This document shows, one piece after another, positions 21,221 to 31,600 of a DNA stretch of 64,000 nt. The DNA is from Ancylostoma caninum (Eukaryota > Nematoda > Chromadorea > Rhabditida > Ancylostomatidae): the NCBI GenBank assembly GCA_037903475.1, contig JBAJFG010000370.1:2222501-2286500 (forward strand), given 5' to 3'. The stretch's first letter is position 1, and each line of letters starts with the position of its first letter. A model generated the notes under the pieces. The model did not search any database and had not been told where the DNA came from. It was given only the letters and a program-made list of their open reading frames with translations. Position numbers and translations under genes: made by a program.

Positions 21221-22870
21221 TCTACCTATGTGCCCAAACTTATTACAATTATAACACCTTCGCTGTTCACTGTTCCCTCTTACACCTGTCCTACTCTCAT
21301 TATTGGATTGCGGACCTGGTTTTTCCCTTCGAGGAAAACCCGTATCGGTGCTTGCTAACCGTTCCACTTCTCCACCACTACCTTTCTGGAGGTACCTACT
21401 CCCTTCTGCATATGAGTGAGTCACCTTATCCCTACTGACCTCTGGTCTACGTCCATCTCTACTATACTGTTGTTTAGCATCCCTTTCCTCATAGGCGTAT
21501 GATCTCCTCCTCCAGCTGTCCCTTTCCCCTCTCCTCTTCACTTGGTTTAGTCCTAACATCTCCTTGGACTGTTCCATACTAAGGGCTAACTGCTTTATAG
21601 CATTGTACGCTTCGTGCGGTTCCACTTTGTGAAGCGTACTCAGGAGCTGTAAATGCTCTGGCCATTCCGTCAGGTTGTCAAGGAGTATCTGCGCGTACTC
21701 GAGCGACCTGTCCCCTACACTGCAGTGTGGGTTGGCCTGCCGTCCAAGTTTCTCAAGTACAACGCAGAACTCCGATATCGTTTGTCCGGGTCGCCACCTC
21801 AAGTTTCTTAACTCCGTTAAAGCGCGCAACCGCCCAGCCATAGAGTCGTTAGCCAAGAGCCTCCGAAGCTCATCCACTACCGCCCTGAATCTTTGTCCTC
21901 TCACTTCCTCGGGAATGGATAAGAAAACATTCTTTGCCCTGCCTTCCAGATGATCATCACCCAAGATCTCAATCAACGTATGGTCGTCCATGATCACCCC
22001 CTTGTATTTCCTTCCAAATCTCCTAATAAATTCCTCAAAGTTTTCATGCTTCATGCCCTTGAATACCCCAGGACTGACACAAGTGTTAGCCTGCATATAT
22101 GCCAGAAGCTTATAAGCCTGACCTCTGTCCTCCGTGTCCGCTTGGTCCCATGGCTCCGAATGCTGCTTCGAGTGCTGTCCGTAGGCTACTCCAGTCAGTC
22201 GAGTGGCGGGTCTCTCTGTTCTCATCTGAAATCGCTCACTATAGTTCACTTGTCTATCATCAACTATCCCTATCACATCCGAATTGAACTGACCATTTTC
22301 TTGGGAAACATCCATCTTTTCCTCCTGGGCCGATTGGCTTCTGGCTTGCCCCGAGTTCTGGAGCTGCTGGATCTCTCCGAGCACATCACGAATCTGTAAC
22401 ACATCTGTGTTAAACATACCGCAGATCTCTGACAACAGTTCACCATCCCTCTCAGTAGTGGTTAGAAAATCATTCAGATCATCCATAGACTCAACCCCTT
22501 TGAACTGCAGGGCCCGAAATAATTCCTTTCCAAATTGACTGTATCCCTCTGTACTCTTTTTCAACTCCCCCAGGAGATGGCACACAGCTTTGGCTTGATT
22601 CTCAATAACAGTCATCATTTGAGATCGATACTTGCCGGCAATTCTTGCCTCGGCCAAGTTCTCACTAATTAACTGGGGCAACTGTTCTATTTTGCAGATT
22701 ACCCTTTCCAATTCTTCACTTACTCTCACTACTCCCCAGTCTTGTGATGTCAGCTCACTCAGTTGATTTCTCGGGAGTCCTCCCTTTGGTTGCACTGTGT
22801 CCTGATTCTCTCCTTCGTGGGCGGCCATGGTTCTGGAACATGAAGGTTGACCAATGTGCACTGACTCCAT
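21206..22870 (-). pseudogene. gag of the gypsy-like element
   Basis: The frame has about 554 codons. The N-terminal half is acidic and helical. The middle has a retrotransposon-gag-like stretch (CVSPGVFKGMKHENFEEFIRRF onward, with WRPGQTISEF and LLDNLTEWPEHLQLL), and an Arg-rich linker follows. It ends in a zinc knuckle CYNCNKFGHIGRE, where the last Cys falls in the next frame. The GA-repeat at this point carries two extra bases compared with an uninterrupted knuckle, so slippage has broken the gag-pol junction. It would package RNA in the virus-like particle. Confidence 0.85.
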
Positions 22871-23188
22871 TCACCACAATAGCGATACGCGAGGATCAAC
22901 GGATTCACAACGCGATTAACGACGGTTCACCAATCAATAAACCAGTACACACACTCTTCTACTATCTCTAGGGCTATCCCGCTCCTCAGTCACTACATGT
23001 TGGATCGCACTCCTCACGATTGCTGATCAGTACCTCCTGACCACTCCCTGACTCACAATCCAACCACCTCTCAATCAATCTCGGTGGTCTCTCAATCTCG
23101 TCCTGCCTCTCAATCCACTTGGCAGATTGATCTCACACCCCTCGTGTGGATCGGATCTCAAACCAACCGATGATCTACTTCCACTCAA

Positions 23189-23203
23189 CCGGTTCGGCCC
23201 CCA
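23189..23203 (-). other. Primer binding site
   Basis: On the minus strand TGGGGGCCGAACCGG lies one base inside the 5' LTR. The leading TGG is complementary to a tRNA CCA end. I cannot name the tRNA by eye. Confidence 0.7.
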
Positions 23204-23204
23204 T

Positions 23205-23571
23205 ATAAGGTTCGCGCCGGGCAAGTTTGAAATGAGTGGAAGTAAAGAAATCACCGATTAACGGCTCTCCACAATCACACCAAAAGTTTATTATACGAAC
23301 ACAAAGAATAAATAATAACTACTATTGATCACGGGTAAGTGGAGATGAAGAATGAAGGTTTCGGTTGAATTGACGTTGGTCGGAAAGAAGGAATACAGTC
23401 GAGGGTTCCGCGAGTAGTACTAGATGGGGGCTGCAGGGGCGTCGAGTGATTCCTCGGCTCTGCATCATGGATGAATCCAGAACCCGCCTTATAGTTGCGG
23501 ATTCGCGCCAATCACTCGCCTCTTGGCGGGACGATCGTTTGATCTATCCCGCAGCATCCTAGCTCGCCACA
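23205..23571 (-). repeat. 5' LTR of the gypsy-like element
   Basis: 367 bp, TGTGGCGAGC...CCTTAT on the minus strand. It is nearly identical to the 3' LTR apart from one 10-bp indel and scattered substitutions. Confidence 0.9.
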
Positions 23572-23576
23572 GTTCT

Positions 23577-24644
23577 AGTGTCTCGATTTGATGTTTTTTG
23601 GTTCCTTGCTGGTCGAATGTGTGAGTTTCTGATCTAGTTGGGAGTTTTGTTTCACTAAGTCACGTTCTAGCCCCGCGCTTTTGATCGTTTCCAATCTTTC
23701 ACTGGTTAGACGTGCTATCTTGTGATTTCTGTGGGGTGCGGGTGGGGGTCTTGCACCGACTTCACCACAAAACCACACCAGAATGTGAAAAATCATAAGC
23801 GTCGGAGCGCAGGACTACCTTACATTCACCTTTGAATCAATATCGCGCTGGTCGAACGCTTTTCTGAAGCATCTGTACAACAATGTGTACGTGAAAGGGA
23901 AACGATTCCGATAGCTCAAATTCAAAAGGAAATCGCTAGATCTATATGGATATAACGTGTATAACCACATTCTTCCACAGCTCGGCTGGCAATTTGTAAG
24001 TAGTAACCTCTCGTAAACAGCAGGCAAAATTAGTAACTTAAAAAGCTCACAATATCACTATCTAAAACGCATACGACACGTCCAAGTTCGTTCACGTTCA
24101 CATCTCCAACTCACATTCACATCTCCAACTGAATTCGTCTTAATCCATAGGTTTTGGGCCAAACCACTTAAAAACTATGGAACAGTGGCCAACTCCAAAC
24201 TCGCAACATCAGCGAAACCGTCGCGACGCGAATTCGTTCCACCGCGTCGTTTTTCAAGAAAAAAGTATAAATAGGGCGCGACGTCGCGCTGCGATGGGAA
24301 ACGCCATCTACCACATCGCGACCATTGTTTGCGTATGCATCCACTCGGGACCCATCGCATTTGAACAGTTTGCTGGGACGCGACGGTCGCGTCGAGCCGA
24401 AGTATAAACACTCCTTTTGATCCACGGGTTCCTTGCAGCCAACTTCTGCCAGCTATGTATCCTTCTTGTCGGCACACACTCGACGGACAGTATATAAGTA
24501 TCCTCCAACGCCAGTACATTTTCCATTTCACACTGTCGTACAGCACGTTTCTTCATGAGACACCCTTCCACTTACAGTGAAAACAAAGACAAACTTTTGA
24601 GTCTCCCATGTGCATTTGGATTTTTCTGGGTGCAACAGCGGTAA
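23577..24644. other. Gene-free stretch with a possible broken minus-strand frame
   Basis: Minus-strand frames at 24027-23815 and 23796-23575 are protein-like (SERLETIKSAGLERDLVKQN) and appear cut by the gypsy insertion; I cannot name them. At 24190-24420 a GC-rich patch (CGCGACGCGAATTCG...GGGACGCGACGGTCG) ends in the AAGTATAAACACTCC phrase, which matches 15597-15611 inverted. This may be a further MITE family. Confidence 0.25.
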
Positions 24645-24812
24645 TGTATGGTCTGTTAGCATAAAGGTGGCTCCTGAGGTGACTTTGTCTACAATCACGA
24701 CTTTGTCCGCAGAATGCGTCTTGGAGGAGATTTTACTAAATGGCAGTAGGGAAACATCAGAGTGGAAGGAATCACACCACATACATATCAAAAAAGTGTA
24801 AAAATTTGATTG
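24645..24812. mobile_element. MITE family Q, truncated copy
   Basis: It starts TATGGTCTGTTAGC and carries GACTTTGTCCGCAGAATGCG and GGAAGGAATCACACCA as in the intact Q copies. It is cut at the TA where family P copy 3 begins. Confidence 0.7.
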
Positions 24813-24814
24813 TA

Positions 24815-25049
24815 GTCTGTCCGAAACGACGAGTCCGCCCACGCACGCAGGGAACAAGAAGCTGCCACGCTTGCCAGCACTACAGGTCATCATATCTAAT
24901 CTGCGTATCACGTTTCATCGTTATCTTCATGATGTTGACCAATGATTTGGCTGTGACGTAGCCGACGGCAGCCAACAGCATGCGTCCCAGCCGCGCCACC
25001 TCTCGATTCCCGCATGCGTGGGCGGACTCGTCGTTTCGGACAAACTATA
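24815..25049. mobile_element. MITE family P, copy 3
   Basis: Complete inverted ends (GTCTGTCCGAAACGACGAGT/ACTCGTCGTTTCGGACAAAC). It adjoins a truncated Q element at TA. Confidence 0.85.
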
Positions 25050-25116
25050 TCTGGCCGTCTTCGGGACGAGGTCGTAATTGCGCACAAAGTCGACCCAGGT
25101 GCCCCCTCTGCGCTAT

Positions 25117-25353
25117 CGTCTGTCCGAAACGACGAGTCTGCCCACGCACGCGGGAGTCGGGAGGCGGCGCGGCTGGGACGGATGCTGTTGGCTGCCGCGT
25201 CGTTCACGTCACAGCCAAATCATTGGTCAATACCGGGAAGATAACGATGAAACGTGATATGCAGATCAGGGATGATGATGTGGAGCGCTGGCAAACGTGG
25301 CAGCTTCTCGATCCTCGCGTGCGTGGGCGGACTCGTAGTTTCGGACAGACTAT
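25117..25353. mobile_element. MITE family P, copy 4
   Basis: The ends are GTCTGTCCGAAACGACGAGT and ACTCGTAGTTTCGGACAGAC. It is only about 70 bp from copy 3 and in the opposite orientation. Confidence 0.85.
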
Positions 25354-25672
25354 ACCAGACTATATCTAGTGGGGTCTAATTGGGTGGGAGGAAGCAGAGG
25401 AGGACGCTTCTTCACACCTCCTCTGCTTGAGAATGTGGCCAGAATTTCGTAAAGCAACAAACTGTTGAAAAAGTGATCAAATTATTATATAAGGAATTTT
25501 TGCCATTATCAGATCACTAGCAGAATTTTAGTGGAGTCAAGATTCCTGAAGTACCGGCTATCCGGATTTCTTATACATAGATCCACCTTTTCATGGCACG
25601 CCCTGTGTGCAACTGTAAGATGGGTAATACAGCTCGAGCAGTTTTAATAATGAATAGCACTTGATCTCATAG
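25354..25672. other. Gene-free stretch
   Basis: Apart from a short hairpin (GGAGGAAGCAGAGGAGG / CCTCCTCTGCTT near 25388-25430), nothing is recognised. Confidence 0.3.
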
Positions 25673-25680
25673 GTTATAGT

Positions 25681-27233
25681 CAGGGTCAAGCGTACGATGG
25701 TAATTTTCCGAGGGGGATCGCCTCGGGGGAACAGGGGGGTCGCCTGAAGAGGGTAGTATGATAACAGCAAAGTATGCAAATTAATTTTTCACCAGCGAGC
25801 TCCAAGTTCGATTCCTCGCGAGGACGGTAGTTTTGCAAACACTTCAATATGCTCTTCTTCTTTTAGTACCATGAATAACAAGTGTAAAATCGTCGGTGAC
25901 CACTTTCTTCTTAAGCTTGGACGTTTTATTTGGCTGTAAATTGACTCTTACGGTCCAATAAATATGTAGCTCGAAAGGCAATTCCGTGGATGGTGTCCTA
26001 GAACCTCTGGACACCACATGATGCTCTGAAGCTATGGGGGCGGTTTCCCAGAATCAAACCACATGAGGACACAAAATCCCACGGCTTTTCTTTCATTGAA
26101 CATGTTTTTATGGCGATAAGACCACATAAGACACAACCGCAAAATTTGTTAAATTTGAGGAATGTTGACACTCAATACCTCACAGAACCAGAAGGTAATG
26201 TAAGAAACGACCCTACGCATAAGAAAGAGCAAATCTTACTCTATTGTAAAGCCTTGAAGCTGTTCCCTCATACGAAACAATTATGAAGTTATTCGCTTCA
26301 GATTAGCACTACAATCTTAAATTTGCCAAAAATCAGATTTTCTCCCATGGCTTTTTTTCAGCGCATATTCAAAAGCTGACAAAGCCTTAAATGTGATTCC
26401 GAAAGAGGAGATCAAGCTCTATATTCCTGTAAAATTTCAGCTCTCAATCTTACCTGGGACGAGTTTTATTCCGTTGGTAAACCGATGGTAAACCGTTGGT
26501 AAAAATGTCAATTTTCCCATCTTTTTACCAACGAATTTCCACCCAAATTTAACCCTGTTAATCCAAGTCTCTTAAGCTAAAAAGATGTGTACAAGAAAGC
26601 GCATATCTTCCTTATAGCAGAACGACTTAAGCGATTTTCCTAGGTCACCTGTCAACCCTTTTTAAATTCGTGAAAAACAACCATACATCTTCACGTGTAC
26701 GACTCTAATTCTGAGTGAAAGAACACCACTCGCGCGCTACTTTCACAGCACGAAAAGGGTCTTGAGAATTCGTTTTCGTTCATGCACATGGATACTAGAC
26801 GTCCAACTGCTCCACATGCATTTTTCCATTTTGCAAAATTGGTCTCCGGCGGAGATCGAACCCTGGACCTGCTTGAGCATGAATACGACTTCTGCATCAT
26901 TCCAGTTGCTTATAATAAAGGTGTTTATGTGCGACATAGACATGTGCGACAACTGAGTGGTTGTTTCGTTGATAAAACTAGAAATTCAAAAATAAAAATT
27001 AAAAATTGAAAAGTGAATTTTAAAAAAATAATTGAATTTAAAAAAAAATGAGAAATTAACTTTAAAAATTAATTGAAATCAAAGAATATCTTCCGGATGT
27101 TTTGAAAGTTGTTAGATTACAATAACTAAAAACGTAAAAAAATAAATGTTGTGGAGAGGGACGCATTTTTCTCGTCTACAAGGGGGGGGGTCGCCTCGGG
27201 GTCGAACTCTTACCAACACCACGCTTGACCCTG
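25681..27233. mobile_element. hAT-like 1.55-kb element, copy 1
   Basis: The ends are CAGGGTCAAGCGTACGATGG and CACCACGCTTGACCCTG. It is flanked by 8-bp duplications GTTATAGT/GTTATATT (one mismatch), consistent with hAT. A second copy occupies 50265-51785. Subterminal G-rich blocks (GGGGGATCGCCTCGGGG and GGGTCGCCTCGGGG) face each other. The interior holds a 26/27-bp echo (CCGTTGGTAAACCGATGGTA) and a tRNA-like B-box phrase on the minus strand. No transposase frame is recognised, so it is non-autonomous or decayed. Confidence 0.75.
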
Positions 27234-27239
27234 GTTATA

Positions 27240-28514
27240 TTAGGTGCGTGCAAAAGTTCCGGGGCAGTTGGTGGTATTTCACCATTCAACGTCGTTTTGC
27301 TCCTTGCGTTTGCGATAACCTGCAAGGGTTTTCATGCATGCTGGTAGCCTAAAACACCTGCTACCTATACCACTTTTGGCTCGGGTCTATGTCATAGCGT
27401 TGCTCTGTTTTGGGTGTAAAACCAGTTCTATAAGCTGTACAATATTTTGGGGAATTTCGCTTTATGAAATCAAATCTAGACGATCAACAGGGAAAGCGAC
27501 CCATAGCACCAGTAACGCGTTTGTGGAGAGCATGTTCTCCAAAATGCCAGGTGCTCGAAGATTCCTAGGAATTCTGAGCGGAGATGAGAGTCTGGAAAAT
27601 GCTTCACGAGTTGGTCAGAGATTTGGTCATCGCAAAAGCACCAGGAAAGAGAAGGTTGAACCGGACCTTGTGCAAAGTGCGCAAGACATTACGGGAAATT
27701 CAGTCTACAATGTCTCGTCACTTGAAGAAAATCGGTAAGAAGGGGAAGCTGAGTAGATGGATTTTTCGTGAGTTGAGCGAAGAGCACCAATGTTCACACT
27801 GGCAAGTCTACAGATATCCGATCTTCAGATTTCCTAACAATTCGTTTCATGGGAGAATAGTTATTGTTGATAGAGAATAGGTCATGTACGACAATAGGAA
27901 GAGGTCATCCCAGAGTCCGGGCTCCTGCCACCCACCTAAAAAATGGCCGAACCATCACTACCTTCTTTTTAAAAATTTTGACCTTTCATGGTCAGCAGCG
28001 TGACTCTTCTGCAATGAATTTGTTATCTAATGAATGCGCAATAATCTCCCTTTAGTACTTTCTTTTCCCTAAAGTAATCATGGGAAAACTCTTAAGCATA
28101 GGGCCGACACAGGCGGAAATGTGTGGTCTGACCCGGCTGTGGGATAACGCATACCAGCACGTTGCAGTGTCGACCTTATAAAGAATTGGTCATTCGTGCT
28201 CCGAAATTCTAGCCTAATCTATATTACTCCTTATATCCGCCTCTAACAGACTACCCCCATTTCAACCTTCTTTGGCTTTACCTCCGCTGTAAAACTTTCA
28301 ATGAACAGACCCTACTGGAAAACGACGTGTGCCACTATTACAAGTGAAGACCTGTCAAATTTTTAGCTTCTGGAAAAATCTTTTCTGTGCATTATTGGCA
28401 ACGTTACGCAGATGCCAATGCTTTTTGTTTTGAACAAAATTGCTGACTTTGAGTCAAGTTATGGCGTTCTGAAAAATTAGGTGCAACTGCCCCGGAACTT
28501 TTGCACGCACCTAA
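27240..28514 (+). mobile_element. mariner-family DNA transposon, decayed
   Basis: A 1275-bp element with 31-bp perfect terminal inverted repeats (TTAGGTGCGTGCAAAAGTTC... and its complement) flanked by TA. The length and TTAGGTNNGTGCAAAAG-type ends are those of mariner. The left end overlaps the target duplication of the adjacent hAT-like element, so the hAT element landed on the mariner border. Confidence 0.9.
27450..28060 (+). pseudogene. mariner transposase remnant
   Basis: Blocks of a mariner transposase can be read in three frames. First is a FLGILSGDESLE helix-turn-helix linker segment (around 27560-27600). A second frame has STMSRHLKKIGKKGKLSRWI and FRELSEE (27705-27790) running to GRIVIVDRE, where the first catalytic DE pair is degraded. 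After a stop comes YDNRKRSSQSPG and PPKKWP (27895-27950). Frameshifts and stops rule out activity. The catalytic DDE/D residues are not intact. Confidence 0.85.
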
Positions 28515-28632
28515 TAGTTAGTACAACAGATTTTTTTTTCAATTTTTATGCGATTAGCTGTAGAAAATTGTGATGTGGTGTGGTAGCAAAAGTTCATTCT
28601 AACTTCTTCGATTTTTCTTGATTTTTCTTTAG
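28515..28632 (+). promoter_or_regulatory. RBFA upstream region and probable trans-splice acceptor
   Basis: The 118 bp between the mariner and the first recognised RBFA exon ends in a strong acceptor (TTTTTCTTGATTTTTCTTTAG, AG at 28631-28632). The only in-frame start in good context lies 61 bp downstream. So this may be a spliced-leader acceptor, as common in nematodes, with the promoter inside or upstream of the mariner. It could instead be an ordinary intron end. Confidence 0.4.
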
Positions 28633-31600
28633 TCGAGGTTTTTTGATAGGCTACTGCGTCTTGCCAAGACAGGGGTGGCGCTACGATGCGGCCATGGGAA
28701 GGAACTTCCAACGAATCATGGGCAAGAGGTTTGGATATGATATGGGGTACGTTTTGAAAGTTTTTTTTTTCTCAGGAGAGATTCTCTTTAAAAGGCTCTG
28801 TAGGGAGCATCAGCAGACGTAATTCGTCGACATGCAATGCACCACCACCAGCGCGGTTAGCATTGAACATAGAGCCGATTGGCTCCAGAATGGTGATATC
28901 AATGAGATATCTGGATGCGGTAGATAAAGAACCGCAACGTTTGTGATGTATTGCATGTTTACGAGTCAGGCAGGATACCTGACTTCCTCTGAATATGTTG
29001 CTCTTTATAGAAAGTTTATACAATGCGTATTGTAGATTGGAAGATCGAATATTACTAAGATCTTTGGGACAACAGCAGCGTCATTTGGACCAGAAGAAAG
29101 TGATTCAGCTGTCAGCTATTTTAGAAGGCATGATCAACGAAGCAGCGTCAGCTAACGAGGAAATATCACGCCATGCTGTTCAGTTCACAAAGGTAAGAAG
29201 ATTCGGCTCATGACAGCGCCAACATACGCATATAAGGATGCTTAGAATGGAATACTATTCACTAAACGTGATAAGAAACAGGTATGCATTCTGCACAGGG
29301 GTCTGAACCATACGTTACGATAGAGTATCGTTACGCTGCGGTTGTTGATCGAGTCAGGATGGATATAGTGAAGTTGAATCATCTTTAAATAAAACTTGGC
29401 GAATCTTGCGATGAAATATTTGTTTTTGAGCTGTTCATGAGTTAACTACATTTTAGGTGAAGGTTAACCGCTCTTTCACTGACGTGAGAGTATGGTGGCT
29501 CTGCACAGGAGTAAATGATGAGGTGAGTGAGAATCACATCATATTAAAGTCCTTACGCGCAATCAGCGGAAAATTTTCGAGCGCGCCCAGCATGCGGCGC
29601 GTGTGCGGCGCGGCCCTCTTATGGCAGCGGTCCCCAGTCGTTCGTCAGATTCTTGGCCCAGGTGAGTGTTTTTCTCTCATTTTTTCTTTGACTGAAGTTT
29701 ATCTGAAGCTGTGAGGTATCTGAAGCTGTGAGGCTTGTGGCTGATCGATATCGACCGGACGGCCCGCATGCCTCATATTTTGCACGTTTTCCCCCATGTT
29801 TGCCCCAAATGCTTCTTTTCATTGTTTTTATGAGGCATGCGGGGCCGTCCGGTCGACACCTTCAGATAAACTTCAATCAAAGAAAAAAATGAAAAAAAAC
29901 ACTCACCTGTGCCAAAAATCTGACGAACGACGGGGGACCGTTGCCACAAGAGGGCCGCGCCGCGCACGCGTCCCATGATGGGCGCGCTCAGAAATTTCCC
30001 GCCGATTGCGCGTGAGGACTTTACTTACACTGCAAGGAAGAACAGATTCGCAGCCGAGTGCATTTATTTCTGAGGCTTTATTTATCACCTTGAACCTATT
30101 CATTTTTTTCAGGAAATAGAAGCAGCTTTGAAAAGTCAACGTCACAATTTACGTAAGACACTTTCGGACTCCATCGGTGTAAACTGTCCAGAGCTATTGT
30201 TTGAGCCTGATCGATCAGAGCTAATGATGCAGGTACAGTCTGTCCGAAACGACGAGTCCGCCCACGCACGCGGAAATCGAGAGGGGGCGCGGCTGAGACG
30301 TATGCTGTTAGCTGCCACGTCGTCCACGTCACAGGCAAATCATTGTGAAAATAACGATGGAACGTGATACGCAGATTAGATATGATGACGTGGAGTGATG
30401 GCCAGCGTGGCCACCTCTCGATCCCCGCGTGCGTTGGCGGACTCGTCGTTTCGGACGGACTGTACAGTTTATTCAACCGGCAGTGAATACTAGTGGAAGG
30501 GTCATGGACTGACACGCGGCCATTTTCAATCACTATCAAGCATGTCAGTCTGTGAACGTGCCAATGCCCAGGCAATCTTTGCGGCCCGCCCGCGATAGTT
30601 TTGCGGTTGGCCCCAGGTCGCTCCAGCGGGCGAATTGCAAAACGAGCGCGGGTGTGTATCATCGTGAGGGAAAAAGGGGTGGAGCTTTCCCGCCCTCCAA
30701 GATCAACTCGTCCTCCATCGCTTTCAAATTTTGCATGGCCATGCATAGTGGAAGCGAAGGGAACGAGCCAACTGTTTGGGGCGGGACGGGGATTTGAACG
30801 AACCAATCGCAGAACTGCACCACGCCCCGTTTTCCCTCACGATGATACACACTCAACGAGCGCGGGAGGCACACTCAACGAGCACAGGAGGCACGCTAAA
30901 CGAGCGCGGGAGAAAATTATCAAAAAGTTCCAGAAATAGGAACAGCAAACTATTTGCAAAGCCGTATTTGCATAGTATTATAGTTTGGTGTACCGAGGAT
31001 TCGAACTTATCATCTGATTATTCTCCAGTAACAACTGAGAGTCCGCGGCTTTATCCACTCGGCCATCGTCCTGATATTCACGACCCCTTTCAGTTCGCTA
31101 ATGGTTCCATTCTCCATAACCTCAGACAGAATGATAGTTCTCGTAAAACCACATTTGTGCCATCGTAGCCTTAAAGGCAGCGGGAGCTGAAATTCTCGAC
31201 TCTGAGCTGAGCTGCGGGTGGTGAAGTACAGACTCAGCACATCATAAATGTGAAACGAACACAGACAATGATGGCTTACCTGCAGAGAAAATGGAACATT
31301 CGTCGCGAACACGCCTGGCCGTGTTCGTGCGCGGACGAGTTTTCCCCGGCGCGAAAGCCATTGCGGCGCGTGGTTTTGGCCGAGTCCCGCCATGAAACCC
31401 TGTGAATTGAATGCATTTCGTTTTCCCTTTGCGCCAAACCACGCACCGCAATGGCTTTTGCGCCGGGGAAAACTCGTCCGCGCGCGAACACGGCCAGGCG
31501 TGTTCGCGACGAATGTTCCATTTTCTCTGCAGGTAAGCCATCATTGTCTGTGTTCGTTTCACATTTATGATGTGCTGAGTCTGTGCTGAGTCTTCATCAC

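Larger units (their letters stand above)
16119..23571 (-). mobile_element. Full-length Ty3/gypsy-like LTR retrotransposon (frame-broken)
   Basis: The 7453-bp element reads right to left. Its LTRs are at 23205-23571 (5') and 16119-16495 (3'), flanked by an exact 5-bp duplication GTTCT (16114-16118 and 23572-23576). A primer binding site starting TGG (23189-23203) and a purine tract (16496-16508) adjoin the LTRs on the inner side. In order the interior carries gag with a zinc knuckle, protease, reverse transcriptase, RNase H, integrase, and then an additional ORF. The PR-RT-RH-IN order is that of Ty3/gypsy, not Ty1/copia. Several frameshifts and one nonsense codon make this copy non-functional. 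Confidence 0.95.
30545..31165 (-). mobile_element. tRNA-headed SINE-like repeat, copy A (interrupted)
   Basis: It shares CAGGCAATCTTTGCGGCCCGCC, CCCCAGGTCGCTCC and TTGCAAAGCC blocks, and a tRNA-like segment, with copies B (32148-32667) and C (37484-38277). A 203-bp MITE (30651-30853) with ends TGTGTATCATCGTGAGGGAA/TTCCCTCACGATGATACACA sits inside it at GAGCGCGGG. Orientation follows the tRNA-like part on the minus strand. Confidence 0.6.

Noticed and set aside
21190..21225. Programmed -1 frameshift between gag and pol
   Set aside because: A -1 slip would add a residue inside the zinc knuckle, whereas removal of a GA repeat restores normal spacing; slippage mutation is simpler.
26800..26900. 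tRNA-like gene (GGGTTCGATCTCC) inside the hAT-like element, minus strand
   Set aside because: Only a B-box phrase is convincing; the second element copy has the same phrase with changes that do not preserve a cloverleaf.
27334..27738. Host exon upstream of RBFA ending at GTAAGAAG
   Set aside because: It lies within mariner terminal repeats and reads as transposase sequence; the apparent donor is coincidental.
30989..31072. Functional tRNA-Ser or tRNA-Leu gene on the minus strand
   Set aside because: The same block recurs inside two other repeat copies, acceptor ends do not pair, and no clear anticodon stem is present.
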